This document shows positions 1 through 8,427 of a DNA stretch of 64,000 bases, piece after piece. Where the stretch lies: NCBI RefSeq assembly GCF_002368415.1, contig NZ_AP018290.1, positions 7,369,717 to 7,433,716 of the forward strand. The letters run 5' to 3'. The position numbers and the translations under genes were made by a program. The notes beneath the pieces were generated by a model. It saw nothing but the letters and a program-made list of their open reading frames with translations, searched no databases and had not been told where the DNA came from. This DNA comes from Calothrix sp. NIES-4105. GTDB lineage: Bacteria; Cyanobacteriota; Cyanobacteriia; Cyanobacteriales; Nostocaceae. The number at the start of each line of letters is the position of its first letter. Within the stretch, counting starts at the first letter, position 1.

Positions 1-330
1 ATTAATAACCTTAGTAAACATTTTCAAACTAAATCCGATACGCTTGTGGCTCTCAAAGATATCAATATGGAAATCGAGCAAGGCGAATTTATCTGTGTCG
101 TTGGCGCCTCTGGTTCGGGTAAATCTACGCTACTTTGTCAAATTGCTGGACTGGATAGTCCCACAACGGGAGAAGTCCGTATTAATGGCAAACGCATCAC
201 GGCGCCTGGTCCAGATCGCGGTATGGTATTTCAGCACTACACACTTTATCCCTGGATAAACGTACCTCACCGGAATGCACCTTCTTTTGGCTTGGGTAAG
301 GTCGTCAGTGACGAACCGGAGCAAAAATAG
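1..330 (+). pseudogene. ABC transporter ATP-binding protein, nitrate/taurine type, truncated
   Basis: The frame is open from base 1, so the gene starts before the window. It encodes the first third of an ABC ATPase of the NrtD/TauB/SsuB class. Visible are the Walker A motif GASGSGKST and the Q-loop segment FQHYTLYPWINV, with the typical GPDRGMVFQ lead-in. After WINV the homology stops where a 120-bp inverted-repeat element begins, and the frame ends at a stop inside that element. Signature motif, Walker B and H-loop are all missing. Joining the flanks across the insert does not restore a normal continuation, so the 3' part was lost as well. The fragment cannot be a working ATPase. Substrate is inferred only from family resemblance. 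Confidence 0.8.
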
Positions 331-384
331 GCAGAACACGCGCTCTTTCATTCGATTGGAAGCTCGTGGTGCATTCCGGTCAGG
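265..384. mobile_element. MITE-like inverted-repeat element (120 bp)
   Basis: The ends are 17-bp inverted repeats (265-281 and 368-384) that match at 16 of 17 positions, with the core accggaatgcacc. A TA dinucleotide lies immediately outside each end (263-264 and 385-386). A TA target duplication is what IS630/Tc1-mariner type transposases leave, so a non-autonomous relative of such an element is likely. It has no coding capacity of its own. It sits exactly where the ABC ATPase loses homology. Confidence 0.6.
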
Positions 385-444
385 TAAGGAAGCAGTTGCT
401 GTGTAGTTTATATACTTTTTAAATTCAGTAATAGAATCTGAATC

Positions 445-1653
445 CTACCTGCTGTGAGCAAAGTTAGATGGGTCTTGGTCTCGTCGATGCCTAGTGGGAA
501 TAGGGGCTGGCTGACTATCACCTACAAGGCAGGCGGTTTTTTCCAGGGATTCCCTTAATCGCTTGGCTGCGTAAATGGACATGTCTCGTGGTACATTAAT
601 GCGGTCGCGTAAATATCGTAGAGCGACATCAGAACCTGATGGAGGTACACAATCAAAGCCTGTCATCATGTGTGTTAAAGCACAACGCAAAGCTTCATCA
701 AACAATTTATCATCGGCAGGGTTGACTCGGATAATATTGATGCGGTGTTCGATAGTTCGTTGAAGAGCTTCCATACGGGAGTTCTCAGGTTCTGGATAAC
801 TAACATCTGGTAACCCAAACCAAGGACCATTATCCACCCGCGCTTTATTAAGAAGCATTTGAGGTTCGCCATTTTCCCAACAACCCCCCATTTGAGGCGG
901 TAAATCATGTACGTGGGTGTGAAAGTCGCTCTGGGTGCCGCAGTAAGTCGGTCGGCTTTCCATTGCTGCAAACCATGCGTTTAAGCGAGGGTTTTCCTCC
1001 CGCAGAGAGTAACCTTTATAGTAGTAAAGGCTCGCATTCATCCGTTCAACATAAGGTGTAAAGATGACATCGACGACACCGAAGCTATCTAAAAAGTAAG
1101 GTCCTCTTGTGCGACCGAGAGCCTCCTCGACTTTAGCCACCACTCCTAAAAATTGTTCTCGGTTGCGTTGTTCTTGTTGGAAGGAAATCGCTCTTGAGCA
1201 AAGCCAAGCGCACCAGGCTCTAAATAAAAGTCGTTCTAATTGACGTAGAGGCAGGACTGTGGGATCTTCCATTCCTTGGCTCAATCGACCAAAAGTCTTT
1301 TCCAAAGCGATTAAAATATCATCGCTTTCCTTAATAATCCGACCGTCTAGCTCAATTGCAGGGAGCATTCCTGATGGTACCTTACGTTTATACCAACTTT
1401 CTTTTTCCCCATAGCAGAACATTGTCACTTTTTCAACGCGGTAGGGGATCTGTTTTTCCTCTAGCCATAACCAAACTTTTTGACAGTAAGGGCACCAGGC
1501 GTGGTTATCGCGATACAGAGTTACCCGCACATTCTTATCGGGCTGCCCAAACAAGCGCAACTTGGCTCTAGCGTTGGTCTGCCCATTAACGGTATCGACT
1601 TTATAGTCTGTGAGGGTTTCTAGTTCTTGCCAGCTTAGGGGTGCGGTAGTCAT
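445..1653 (-). CDS. glutathione S-transferase family protein
   Basis: About 402 residues, with a thioredoxin-fold N-terminal part carrying [15 protein letters not shown], the CPYC redox/GSH-site motif of glutaredoxin-like GSTs. The segment [22 protein letters not shown] follows, which is the cis-Pro and ES(D) glutathione-binding pattern. The C-terminal part is a longer all-helical GST domain with an extra tail of about 150 residues, longer than usual for GSTs (~220). The frame is open 50 codons further upstream, but those codons are low-quality and the ATG at 1653 starts directly before the conserved region. It probably acts in the cytoplasm in glutathione-dependent reduction or conjugation; the substrate is unknown. 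The upstream spacer contains two palindromes that could be operators. Confidence 0.75.
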   Translation of the reverse strand: MTTAPLSWQELETLTDYKVDTVNGQTNARAKLRLFGQPDKNVRVTLYRDNHAWCPYCQKVWLWLEEKQIPYRVEKVTMFCYGEKESWYKRKVPSGMLPAIELDGRIIKESDDILIALEKTFGRLSQGMEDPTVLPLRQLERLLFRAWCAWLCSRAISFQQEQRNREQFLGVVAKVEEALGRTRGPYFLDSFGVVDVIFTPYVERMNASLYYYKGYSLREENPRLNAWFAAMESRPTYCGTQSDFHTHVHDLPPQMGGCWENGEPQMLLNKARVDNGPWFGLPDVSYPEPENSRMEALQRTIEHRINIIRVNPADDKLFDEALRCALTHMMTGFDCVPPSGSDVALRYLRDRINVPRDMSIYAAKRLRESLEKTACLVGDSQPAPIPTRHRRDQDPSNFAHSR

Positions 1654-1840
1654 AAAGTGAGTTGCTTCCGGGCAATACGAGCGGATTTTTCTTGACTCTA
1701 CAATATTTTCAACCACACCACAAAATCCCAAAAAAAGAACGTAGTTACATGCTGAAAAAATAGAAGTATAACTTTGCCTGCATTGAATTGGAAGCATAAG
1801 CACGTAAAAACGGCAATCTTATCCTCCCACTGACAATACT

Positions 1841-1942
1841 AAACTAAACTGTTTAGTTTGCCCCTGGTGACAGCTTTGCTATATTTGCCGCAAACAGTAA
1901 TACTACTTACAGATACTTAGGTATTTAAGTATCTAGATACTT
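1841..1942. promoter_or_regulatory. Palindrome cluster upstream of the GST-like gene
   Basis: Two kinds of near-perfect dyads occur in the 425-bp spacer. The first, at 1841-1859, is aaactaaac-t-gtttagttt, a 19-bp odd-length palindrome like many TetR-type operators. The second, at 1927-1942, is the perfect 16-mer aagtatctagatactt. An overlapping third dyad pairs agatactta (1911-1919) with taagtatct (1926-1934). No regulator gene is adjacent. They lie 190-290 bp upstream of the minus-strand gene, so binding-site function is inference only. Confidence 0.4.
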
Positions 1943-2033
1943 GTAAAGTATGGGCACCTAATATTAAATTACTATAGTACTATTTACACGCTTGTAAACA
2001 TTCCTTATTAGCGCGCGTGATACATCCATCTGT

Positions 2034-2052
2034 AACGGCTGGGACAGCCGTT
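2034..2052. terminator. Short hairpin after the CocE-type hydrolase gene
   Basis: aacggct-gggac-agccgtt forms a 7-bp stem with a 5-base loop, 27 bp beyond the stop of the minus-strand hydrolase gene. No T-run follows it on the minus strand, so it is a weak terminator candidate or a short dispersed repeat. A similar ttccacaag-flanked motif recurs near 49920. Confidence 0.3.
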
Positions 2053-2078
2053 CCACAAGAGTGTAAATTACAGTTAGT

Positions 2079-3719
2079 TTAATTGATTATAGGTAAAGTT
2101 ATTTGTGATGCTGAATTTCCACCATTAGTTACAGTCAAAGTAATAATCTCAGCATTTATTGACCGCTGTTTACTAATTTCTTCACCTGTTCCGGCGTTCA
2201 TTGTATAAGCTGGGAAGCAAGCTGCACTTATACTTAATCTTAATGCATTACCTTGAGCTATCCGCGCGCAAGTCGGTTGTAAGTTAATTTTTCTAACCTG
2301 AAGACTGGCGCCATTTAAACAATTTAAATAACCTTGTGTGATGTTATATACACGTCCATCAGGATAAACTTCTGAAAGTATTGCAGATAAATCAAAGCTT
2401 GGTTTGTCAGCAAAACAGTAAATTTCAACTATGATGTTACCTGTAATATGTAAGTTTTCTGTAAGAGATTCGGTTGTATAAGTCAAAACATCCGCGCGAC
2501 TATCGATGTGTGACCTATCAAACATACCTGCTGGAATTCCTGCATGACCACCTAATGATGGAACTGGGCGCCAGGGGTCATGGACAATGATATCATTTTG
2601 GGTTTCTGATTCTTGATTTTCTATTAATCTACCATCGTCTTCTTGAATGCTGGCGAGTCCGTTACTTGACAAAAAGTATGATTTATTTTGTGATGAAGGG
2701 AATTTAGAGAAGTTCTGCCAGATATTACTCCCCATTTCAAATAACCAAACTGAAGGCAAATTTAATAAACCTGTATCTTGACCTTTTAAATATTGGTCAA
2801 ACCAAGCTACCTGCATTTTATCTACTGGACTAATGGCATTTACACCAAAGTCAACGACGCCTATTTTTCGTCCCCAAGGTATATGTGCCCACGGTCCTAC
2901 TAGTAACTGCTGACGGTGTTGGCTGCGCGCGACAATATCTTGATATAAATTTAATGTGCCTCGCAAGTAAGTATCAAACCACCCACCGATATGAAACATT
3001 GGTAAATCTACATCTTGAAGGTGGGTTTTGGGTGAAAGTTCTTGCCAGTAAGTATCTGATTCTTTACGTGTTACCCAATCATGATAATAAGAATCTACGG
3101 CGTAAAATTTTAAAACTTCTGGATAATTAGTCAATGCATCGTGTAAAGGTAAATTGCGTGCGGCGCTTGATAATGCTTGGTAGGCGCGTTCAACTTTCTC
3201 TTTACGCGAGGTTTCTGCTGCTAATTGAATAGCCCAGGCAAGATTGGTTTGTAAACAAAAGGCGCCGCCTTCATACGCCCAATCGTTGTATAAATCATAG
3301 CCAATCATTGCCGGACAAATTGCCTTGAGAGCAGGTGGTTTTGAGACGGCTGCATATAATTGTGTCATTCCTTGGTAGGAAAACCCATACATGCCAACGT
3401 TGCCATTGCTACCTAATAATTTGGCAGCCCAGTTGACAGAATCTTCACCGTCATTAATTTCATGGGCAAATAACTGAAACTTGCCCTCAGAAGTACCCCG
3501 TCCCCGTACATCCTGAATAACTACAATGTAGCCGTGTGCAGCGTACCAACTGGGATGTGCGTAGACAACTGTCGATGCAATAGCGCGTCCATAAGGTTGA
3601 CGCATTAAGAGTACTGGAAATTCACCATCCACATCGGGACGGTAAATATCAGCATCTAAACGAACTCCATCGCGCGTGTAGGTGCAAATTGTTTGTTTTG
3701 GACTAACAGGTAACATCAT
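2079..3719 (-). CDS. CocE/NonD family hydrolase (X-Pro dipeptidyl-peptidase S15-like)
   Basis: About 546 residues. The N-terminal alpha/beta-hydrolase domain shows ADIYRPDVDGEFPVLL, the oxyanion-region QPYGR and VIQDVRGRGTSEG, and the nucleophile elbow GMYGFSYQGM. A helical cap comes next, and then the C-terminal jelly-roll typical of the cocaine-esterase/S15 family, with the catalytic His region HIDSRADVLTY before it. Members hydrolyse acyl esters, amides or glutaryl-cephalosporins; the substrate here cannot be read from sequence. A longer frame begins with TTG at 3746, but the double ATG at 3719/3716 immediately precedes the conserved part. There is no signal peptide, so it is probably cytoplasmic. 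The lpxD gene ends 49 bp upstream on the same strand, so cotranscription is possible. Confidence 0.85.
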   Translation of the reverse strand: MMLPVSPKQTICTYTRDGVRLDADIYRPDVDGEFPVLLMRQPYGRAIASTVVYAHPSWYAAHGYIVVIQDVRGRGTSEGKFQLFAHEINDGEDSVNWAAKLLGSNGNVGMYGFSYQGMTQLYAAVSKPPALKAICPAMIGYDLYNDWAYEGGAFCLQTNLAWAIQLAAETSRKEKVERAYQALSSAARNLPLHDALTNYPEVLKFYAVDSYYHDWVTRKESDTYWQELSPKTHLQDVDLPMFHIGGWFDTYLRGTLNLYQDIVARSQHRQQLLVGPWAHIPWGRKIGVVDFGVNAISPVDKMQVAWFDQYLKGQDTGLLNLPSVWLFEMGSNIWQNFSKFPSSQNKSYFLSSNGLASIQEDDGRLIENQESETQNDIIVHDPWRPVPSLGGHAGIPAGMFDRSHIDSRADVLTYTTESLTENLHITGNIIVEIYCFADKPSFDLSAILSEVYPDGRVYNITQGYLNCLNGASLQVRKINLQPTCARIAQGNALRLSISAACFPAYTMNAGTGEEISKQRSINAEIITLTVTNGGNSASQITLPIIN

Positions 3720-3768
3720 GGAGGAAAGGGGAAGGGTTATCAGCAAGATGAACCCTTCCCATTTTTCC

Positions 3769-4815
3769 CTATTTTTGGGTAATTTGATTTTGTAATTGTC
3801 TTAGTGTTTGATACATATCGGGTAGTCGCTTTAATATTGCTGACACTTTCAAAAACTGTTTGTATGGCATTGCTGGATTACCACAGACTGTTTCACCAGC
3901 AGGAACATCACCATGAATTCCGGCTTTTGCTGCTACTACGGCGCCATCTCCAATTTTAACTTCGTTGGCAACTCCTGTTTGTCCTGCTAAAATAACGCGG
4001 TTGCCGACTTCTACACCTCCAGCCATTCCTGTTTGTCCTGCTATCGCGCAACCAAAACCAACTTTGCAACCGTGACCTATTTGTACTAAATTGTCAATTA
4101 TTGTACTGCGACCAATACGGGTTTCACCGACAGCAGGACGGTCAATTGCTGAGTTACAGCCCACTTCAACGTTATCTTCTAAAATAGTACAGCCGGATTG
4201 TTCCATTTTAAACCAACCTGTTGCAGTCGGTACATACCCAAACCCTTCGGCACCAATAACTACACCACTATGAATTACACAATTAGCACCGATTTGGGAA
4301 CGTTCGTGAATTGTGCAGTTTGCGTGTAGTACTGTATTATTACCAATTTTAACATCAGGATATATAACGACGTTGGGATGAATACACACTTCGTCGCCAA
4401 TTTCTACATTCGGCTGAATTACTACATGGGCGCCAATGTAGACATTATTACCAATTTTTGCAGTCGGGTCAATTACAGCACTTGGATGTATCGAGGCTTG
4501 AGGGCGCCAAGCTTGATAAAATAATTTTATCGTTTGGGCAAACATTAATCGTGGTTCAGAGGCTGCAATCCAGACTATCCCACGCTCAGAAGCTTGTGTC
4601 TGTAAGGTTTCATCATGAGGTAGAATCAAAGCACTAGCTAGAGTTTTACCTACCATCGCAGCAAATTTGGCGCCCTCAATATAGCTCAGGGTGCCAGTGA
4701 CTGCCTCCGAAACCGCAGCAACTCCTTTGATATCAGGATTATGGTCTTTATTCGAGGTCAAACTATTTGTAACGGCGCCTAACCCTAGTTTTTCAATAAT
4801 TTCGCTAAATTTCAT
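3769..4815 (-). CDS. lpxD: UDP-3-O-acylglucosamine N-acyltransferase
   Basis: 348 residues, the usual LpxD length. Residues 1-100 are the uridine-binding LpxD domain (IKGVAAVSEAVTGTLSYIE). From about 105 to 320 there is a long left-handed beta-helix of hexapeptide repeats (VIDPTAKIGNNVYIGAHVVI and so on). The catalytic histidine is seen at about residue 248 in QIGHG, and GAEGFGY is the family's conserved loop. The enzyme adds the N-linked acyl chain to UDP-3-O-acyl-glucosamine, the third step of lipid A synthesis, in the cytoplasm. The ATG at 4815 starts the conserved domain. It is separated from its usual lpx partners in this window, which is common in cyanobacteria. Confidence 0.95.
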   Translation of the reverse strand: MKFSEIIEKLGLGAVTNSLTSNKDHNPDIKGVAAVSEAVTGTLSYIEGAKFAAMVGKTLASALILPHDETLQTQASERGIVWIAASEPRLMFAQTIKLFYQAWRPQASIHPSAVIDPTAKIGNNVYIGAHVVIQPNVEIGDEVCIHPNVVIYPDVKIGNNTVLHANCTIHERSQIGANCVIHSGVVIGAEGFGYVPTATGWFKMEQSGCTILEDNVEVGCNSAIDRPAVGETRIGRSTIIDNLVQIGHGCKVGFGCAIAGQTGMAGGVEVGNRVILAGQTGVANEVKIGDGAVVAAKAGIHGDVPAGETVCGNPAMPYKQFLKVSAILKRLPDMYQTLRQLQNQITQK

Positions 4816-4840
4816 AATATATGGATGATTACCTGGTAAA

Positions 4841-4868
4841 TGTAGGGTCGCCCGAAGGCAACCCTACA
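4841..4868. repeat. Hairpin repeat between lpxD and holA
   Basis: tgtagggtcgcc and ggcaaccctaca form an imperfect inverted repeat (11 of 12) with a 4-base loop. It lies just upstream of the lpxD start and belongs to the small gtagggt/accctac hairpins scattered through cyanobacterial spacers. Confidence 0.5.
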
Positions 4869-5006
4869 ACAAGTTATTTATTGTATTAGTTAAATTACGT
4901 TTACCACTAGACTATTATTTAACTAACTGAGTTCCAATAATGCTGCAAAGCGCAAAGACCACGCCACAAAACTTATAATTAATTAAAAAATACTAATCAT
5001 TAAAAT

Positions 5007-5993
5007 ATGCCAGTTTACGTGTATTGGGGTGAAGATGACTTTGCCTTGGAAAAAGCTGTCGTGGAACTGCGCGACAAAACCGTTGACCCACTCTGGACTA
5101 GTTTTAATTACACTGTCCTTACTCCTGAACAACCTAACGCCATTATTGACGGTCTAAACGAGGCGATGACACCACCTTTTGGCGCCGGTAATCGTTTAGT
5201 ATGGGTTGCCAATACTACTATATGTACTCAGTGCCCTGATAATGTGTTGTCTGAATTGCAACGAACACTAAGTGCAATTCCTGAAACTTCGTATTTATTG
5301 TTAACTTTTCCTAACAAACCTGATGAACGTTTGAAGTCAACAAAATTACTGAAGCAATTCGCTACAGTTAAATCGTTTGCACTGATTTCACCGTGGGATA
5401 CAGAAGCGTTGGTAAGGGCTGTAAAGGAAGCTGCTCGTAAGGTTGGAGTCACAATTACAGCAAACGCAGCAGATGTGCTAGCTTCATCTGTAGGGAACGA
5501 TACACGACTCTTATATAATGAGTTAGAGAAAATACGGCTTTATTCTCTAGGTAGCAACTTTTCGCAAGATGAAGATGTCGTTTTGTCTTTAGTTAGAAAT
5601 ACAACTCAAAATAGCCTGCAATTAGCAGCAGCAATTAGAACAGGGGACACAGCAAAAGCATTAACTTTAGTTAGTACACTTCTTGCAGCTTCTGAACCTA
5701 GTTTGAAGATTGTAGCTACGCTAATCGGTCAATTCCGTACCTGGCTATGCGTCAAAGTGATGGCACAAAGTGGTGAACGAAATCCACAAGACATTGCTAA
5801 AGCTTGTGATATCGGTAATCCAAAACGAATTTATTTTTTACAACAAGAAGTAAAATCACTGCCTGTTGAGCGACTCGTTTCTACTTTACCCTTACTCCTT
5901 GAATTAGAAGTAAGTTTAAAGCAAGGCGCCGCAGAATTACCAACATTCCAAACCAAAGTCATTGAACTTTGTCAATTGTGTCAAGCTACTTGA
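5007..5993 (+). CDS. holA: DNA polymerase III subunit delta
   Basis: 328 residues, the normal length of the delta subunit. The sequence begins MPVYVYWGEDDFALEKAV, the degenerate P-loop-like start of HolA (yvlyGeDdf). It continues with LLLTFPNKPDERLKSTKLLKQ and the domain-III region LVRNTTQNSLQLAAAIRTGD, IGQFRTWLCVK and the C-terminal LELEVSLKQGAAE. Delta opens the beta sliding clamp within the clamp-loader complex. The ATG at 5007 is followed at once by conserved sequence. The gene is divergent from lpxD with about 190 bp between them, so each probably has its own promoter there. Confidence 0.92.
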   Translation: MPVYVYWGEDDFALEKAVVELRDKTVDPLWTSFNYTVLTPEQPNAIIDGLNEAMTPPFGAGNRLVWVANTTICTQCPDNVLSELQRTLSAIPETSYLLLTFPNKPDERLKSTKLLKQFATVKSFALISPWDTEALVRAVKEAARKVGVTITANAADVLASSVGNDTRLLYNELEKIRLYSLGSNFSQDEDVVLSLVRNTTQNSLQLAAAIRTGDTAKALTLVSTLLAASEPSLKIVATLIGQFRTWLCVKVMAQSGERNPQDIAKACDIGNPKRIYFLQQEVKSLPVERLVSTLPLLLELEVSLKQGAAELPTFQTKVIELCQLCQAT

Positions 5994-6100
5994 ACATTTG
6001 ATTAAATTTAAATTTGTATAGGTATCTGTGGAACTTCTAGTTCGTAAAATTATTCATTGTGATTAACACAAACGTACTGTAATTATTTCTCACATACTTT

Positions 6101-6571
6101 ATGTTGAAATTACACTATCCCCTATTAAAACAACCAAAGGCTCGAATGCTACGTCAGTCTGTAATTTTAAGTAGCTTGACCGCTGTAACTATATTTGCTA
6201 GTACACTTTTACCTAGTACAAAAGCATACGCTCAAAATCCACCAGTTAGCGCTACAGAAATAGTTAATTACGCTAAATCAGTTTTAGCAATGGAACTACC
6301 AAGGCTGCAAGCATTAGAAGAAATTAAACAAATGATGGGAGGTGAAGTTCCCAAGATTGTTTGTAATGACCCAAATAGCTTTAATGCGCTCCCAGGTAGG
6401 GCAAGAAATATTGCAGTTAACTACTGTAATAATTCACAAAAAATTGTTGAAAATAATGGTTTAAGTATTGACCGTTTTAATGAAATGACAGTACTCGTAC
6501 AAAAGAATGAAGGCTTGCAACAGCAAATTTATAACCAGTTAATAATACTACAAAAGAAACCTGATAAATAA
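6101..6571 (+). CDS. DUF4168 domain secreted protein
   Basis: 156 residues. Residues 1-45 form a signal peptide: basic start, hydrophobic stretch VILSSLTAVTIFASTLL, and a likely cleavage after AYA. The mature part matches the cyanobacterial DUF4168 pattern: the SATEIVNYAKSVLAMELPR helix, a conserved CNDPNSFN in the middle, and FNEMTVLVQKNEGLQQQIYNQL near the end. It is predicted to be periplasmic or exported and all-helical; its function is unknown in the family. A second ATG at codon 16 would give a shorter but still plausible signal peptide. It stands alone after holA with its own spacer of 107 bp. Confidence 0.8.
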   Translation: MLKLHYPLLKQPKARMLRQSVILSSLTAVTIFASTLLPSTKAYAQNPPVSATEIVNYAKSVLAMELPRLQALEEIKQMMGGEVPKIVCNDPNSFNALPGRARNIAVNYCNNSQKIVENNGLSIDRFNEMTVLVQKNEGLQQQIYNQLIILQKKPDK

Positions 6572-6620
6572 CATATTAAATTGTCCTAAAATAATTTTTT
6601 TGCTCCCATTCCACATGTAG

Positions 6621-6641
6621 AGACGCGATTGAATCGCGTCT
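6621..6641. terminator. Inverted repeat between convergent genes
   Basis: agacgcgatt-g-aatcgcgtct is a perfect 10-bp stem with a one-base centre. It lies between the plus-strand DUF4168 gene and the minus-strand TIGR03643 gene, where a shared terminator is expected. The sequence also belongs to a widely dispersed cyanobacterial gtagagacgcgat hairpin repeat. Confidence 0.5.
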
Positions 6642-6654
6642 ACAAACCAATTGC

Positions 6655-6906
6655 CTAAGTTTTTTGATTATCTGACTTAAAACGACCTGAAAAAAAGTCA
6701 CGCTTCTGTAGATGCTTTGTATTACGTCCGGTTACACGCTCGCGCCACATCCTGAAGCTCGAAGCTTTCATTTCACGACGCATTAATTCAATTACTTGCT
6801 TTTCTTGCAAACCGAACTGTATCTCTATCGCTTCAAAGGGTGTTCGGTCTTCCCATGCCATTTCAACTACACGGTTTATAGTTTCGGAATCTAATTCTGG
6901 TATCAT
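6655..6906 (-). CDS. TIGR03643 family small protein
   Basis: 83 residues that fit the short TIGR03643 family: LDSETINRVVEMAWEDRTPFEAIEIQFGLQEKQVIELMRREMKASSFRMWRERVTGR. The middle looks like a helix-turn-helix (TPFEAIEIQFGLQEKQVIELMR), and the conserved FRMWRERVTGR motif follows, so nucleic-acid binding is possible but not shown. It is a single gene with the ATG at 6906. It converges with the DUF4168 gene. Confidence 0.8.
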   Translation of the reverse strand: MIPELDSETINRVVEMAWEDRTPFEAIEIQFGLQEKQVIELMRREMKASSFRMWRERVTGRNTKHLQKRDFFSGRFKSDNQKT

Positions 6907-7229
6907 ATGAGCATCAAGTACAGCAGTTTGATTAAGTTATGTTAACTATTATAACTTTAGCAAATTTGCTGTATAATCTGCCTTTGGTATGTAGTTGTTG
7001 CTCTAGCCCTATAAATATTTTATACCTTTCGCGCTCTCCGCGCTACTACGTACCTATCAAAATTAATCACGTAGACTAGTAGATTTGATGTCGATGATGT
7101 TGATTGCTTGACTCTGGTCTATAGAATTATCCGAAATATAAGTTTATAGTGTTGTATTTAAATTATACGTAAGTAGGATAAATTAATTTTGATCCCAAGT
7201 GTCACAATTAATCATTCAAATAACTATTG
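6907..7229. other. Intergenic spacer, 323 bp
   Basis: AT-rich divergent spacer that should hold the promoters of the TIGR03643 gene and the LuxR-type gene. The only recognisable item is cgcgctactacgtacctatc near 7040-7059, a single arm of the gtacgtagtagcgc repeat found complete at 38631 and 60323. Confidence 0.4.
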
Positions 7230-7832
7230 ATGAAAAATATGCTGACTATAAATGAAAATGATAACAAGTGTATCGAAAAATTTATATTCCAACAACCAAA
7301 AGTTAATGAATCTAAGTGCCACGAAGGTTTTTGGAATAATGTCTTAGATGGATTGCAAGATAGTATTCTAATTTTCTCTGAGTTTGGAGAACTGATTCAC
7401 GCTAATTCCAATGCGTACAATATTTATCGCATGGGCAAGAGTGAAAATGCAAAAATATTATTAGATTTTATACGCAGCTTGTGTAAATCGTTAATTGAAT
7501 ATAGCTTATATGAGAATAAGTTAGTTATCTCAGATGAAATAGTGCTAAATAGCTCAGAAGTATTTCGTGTCAGGGTGCGGTGGCTAGATATGAATAAATA
7601 TGACTTTCGATATTTGCTAGTCACTATTGAGAATCGTTACGAATCAATCAAAAATGTAGCTATTGCGGAAGCAAAAAAATTTGAGTTGACGCAGCGAGAG
7701 ACAGAGATTTGGTGTCTCTATCGGGCAAACTCAACTTACAAGCAAATTAGTGAAAAGCTTTACATAAGTTTAAATACGGTTAAGAAGCATATGAAAAATA
7801 TTCATGCTAAACGGCAATGGCAACGGATGTAA
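7230..7832 (+). CDS. LuxR-type transcriptional regulator with PAS-like sensor, C-terminus formed by a repeat
   Basis: About 200 residues. Residues ~30-145 resemble a PAS sensor (NVLDGLQDSILIFSEFGELI, NSNAYNIY). A LuxR/GerE helix-turn-helix then starts at FELTQRETEIWCLYRANSTY, with the recognition helix ISLNTVKKHMKNIHAK. GerE domains normally run on for another helix (xxRTQAA). Here the reading instead passes into RQWQRM and stops. These last codons are the start of the dispersed caacggatgtaacgg repeat, so the final dimerisation helix is missing. The ATG at 7230 is preferred over an adjacent TTG. Function is uncertain because of the shortened domain. Confidence 0.7.
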   Translation: MKNMLTINENDNKCIEKFIFQQPKVNESKCHEGFWNNVLDGLQDSILIFSEFGELIHANSNAYNIYRMGKSENAKILLDFIRSLCKSLIEYSLYENKLVISDEIVLNSSEVFRVRVRWLDMNKYDFRYLLVTIENRYESIKNVAIAEAKKFELTQRETEIWCLYRANSTYKQISEKLYISLNTVKKHMKNIHAKRQWQRM

Positions 7833-7928
7833 CGGATATAACGGGTATAACGGATATAGCTGTTTGTGATAACAAAGGTTTGTCCTCTAAAATCAACCAT
7901 CCGTTACATCCGTTCATAATCCGTTGCC
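7813..7928. repeat. Dispersed caacggatgtaacgg repeat, copy 1
   Basis: The left part is four units of period 9 (caacggatg, taacggata, taacgggta, taacggata), and the right part is the inverted form, tccgttacatccgttcataatccgttgcc. Together they make a long imperfect hairpin. Related copies are at 40636-40767 and 53112-53246. The left edge overlaps the stop of the LuxR-type gene. Confidence 0.75.
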
Positions 7929-8427
7929 AGTATATTTTCAAAACTTAAAATATACTGAGTATGTACTCAAGTTCATTTGATGATGAACAGAGAAATTACC
8001 AAAAAAGTGTAATGTCTAAAACTTAATCAAGACAAGGTTTTCAGTACTTGTACTTGAGAAATTAGACAAATTGTAATGGTAAAGAAAAATTACTATTATG
8101 CTCACATAGATAAGGTGGTGATAATCTAATAATAGAAGCTAATAAAGAGAGCTTCCCTGGCAGATAAAACAGCTAAGGTTAGTAGTAAAAGAGGTAAGAC
8201 GCTGTTGAATACACAATCTGTCTCGTCCGCAAAAATAACAACACCCACTTTGTACACATGATATTTCCTCATGATAGCACCACAGGGGGCGCTGTAGCTT
8301 ACGCCATGCGTAGCACATCCCTGGCTAGAATGAACGTATTAGAGGAAATCAATGGAGTTAATGCTGGGTGTTGTTGTTTTTTGTAGAGAATGGGTATAAG
8401 TATAGAAGGTGTTAAAAGTAGCGCGTT
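7929..8427. other. Spacer with a 151-bp inverted-repeat unit (8231-8381)
   Basis: No gene is visible in the first 300 bases. At 8231-8247 and 8365-8381 there are 17-bp inverted arms (aaaaataacaacaccca and its complement) that match at 16 of 17 positions. They enclose 117 bases with smaller dyads, including gcttacgccatgcgtagc, a sequence common in cyanobacterial spacers. The unit ends 46 bp before the next gene. It could be a MITE remnant or a structured 5' leader/ncRNA; no target duplication was seen. Confidence 0.45.
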
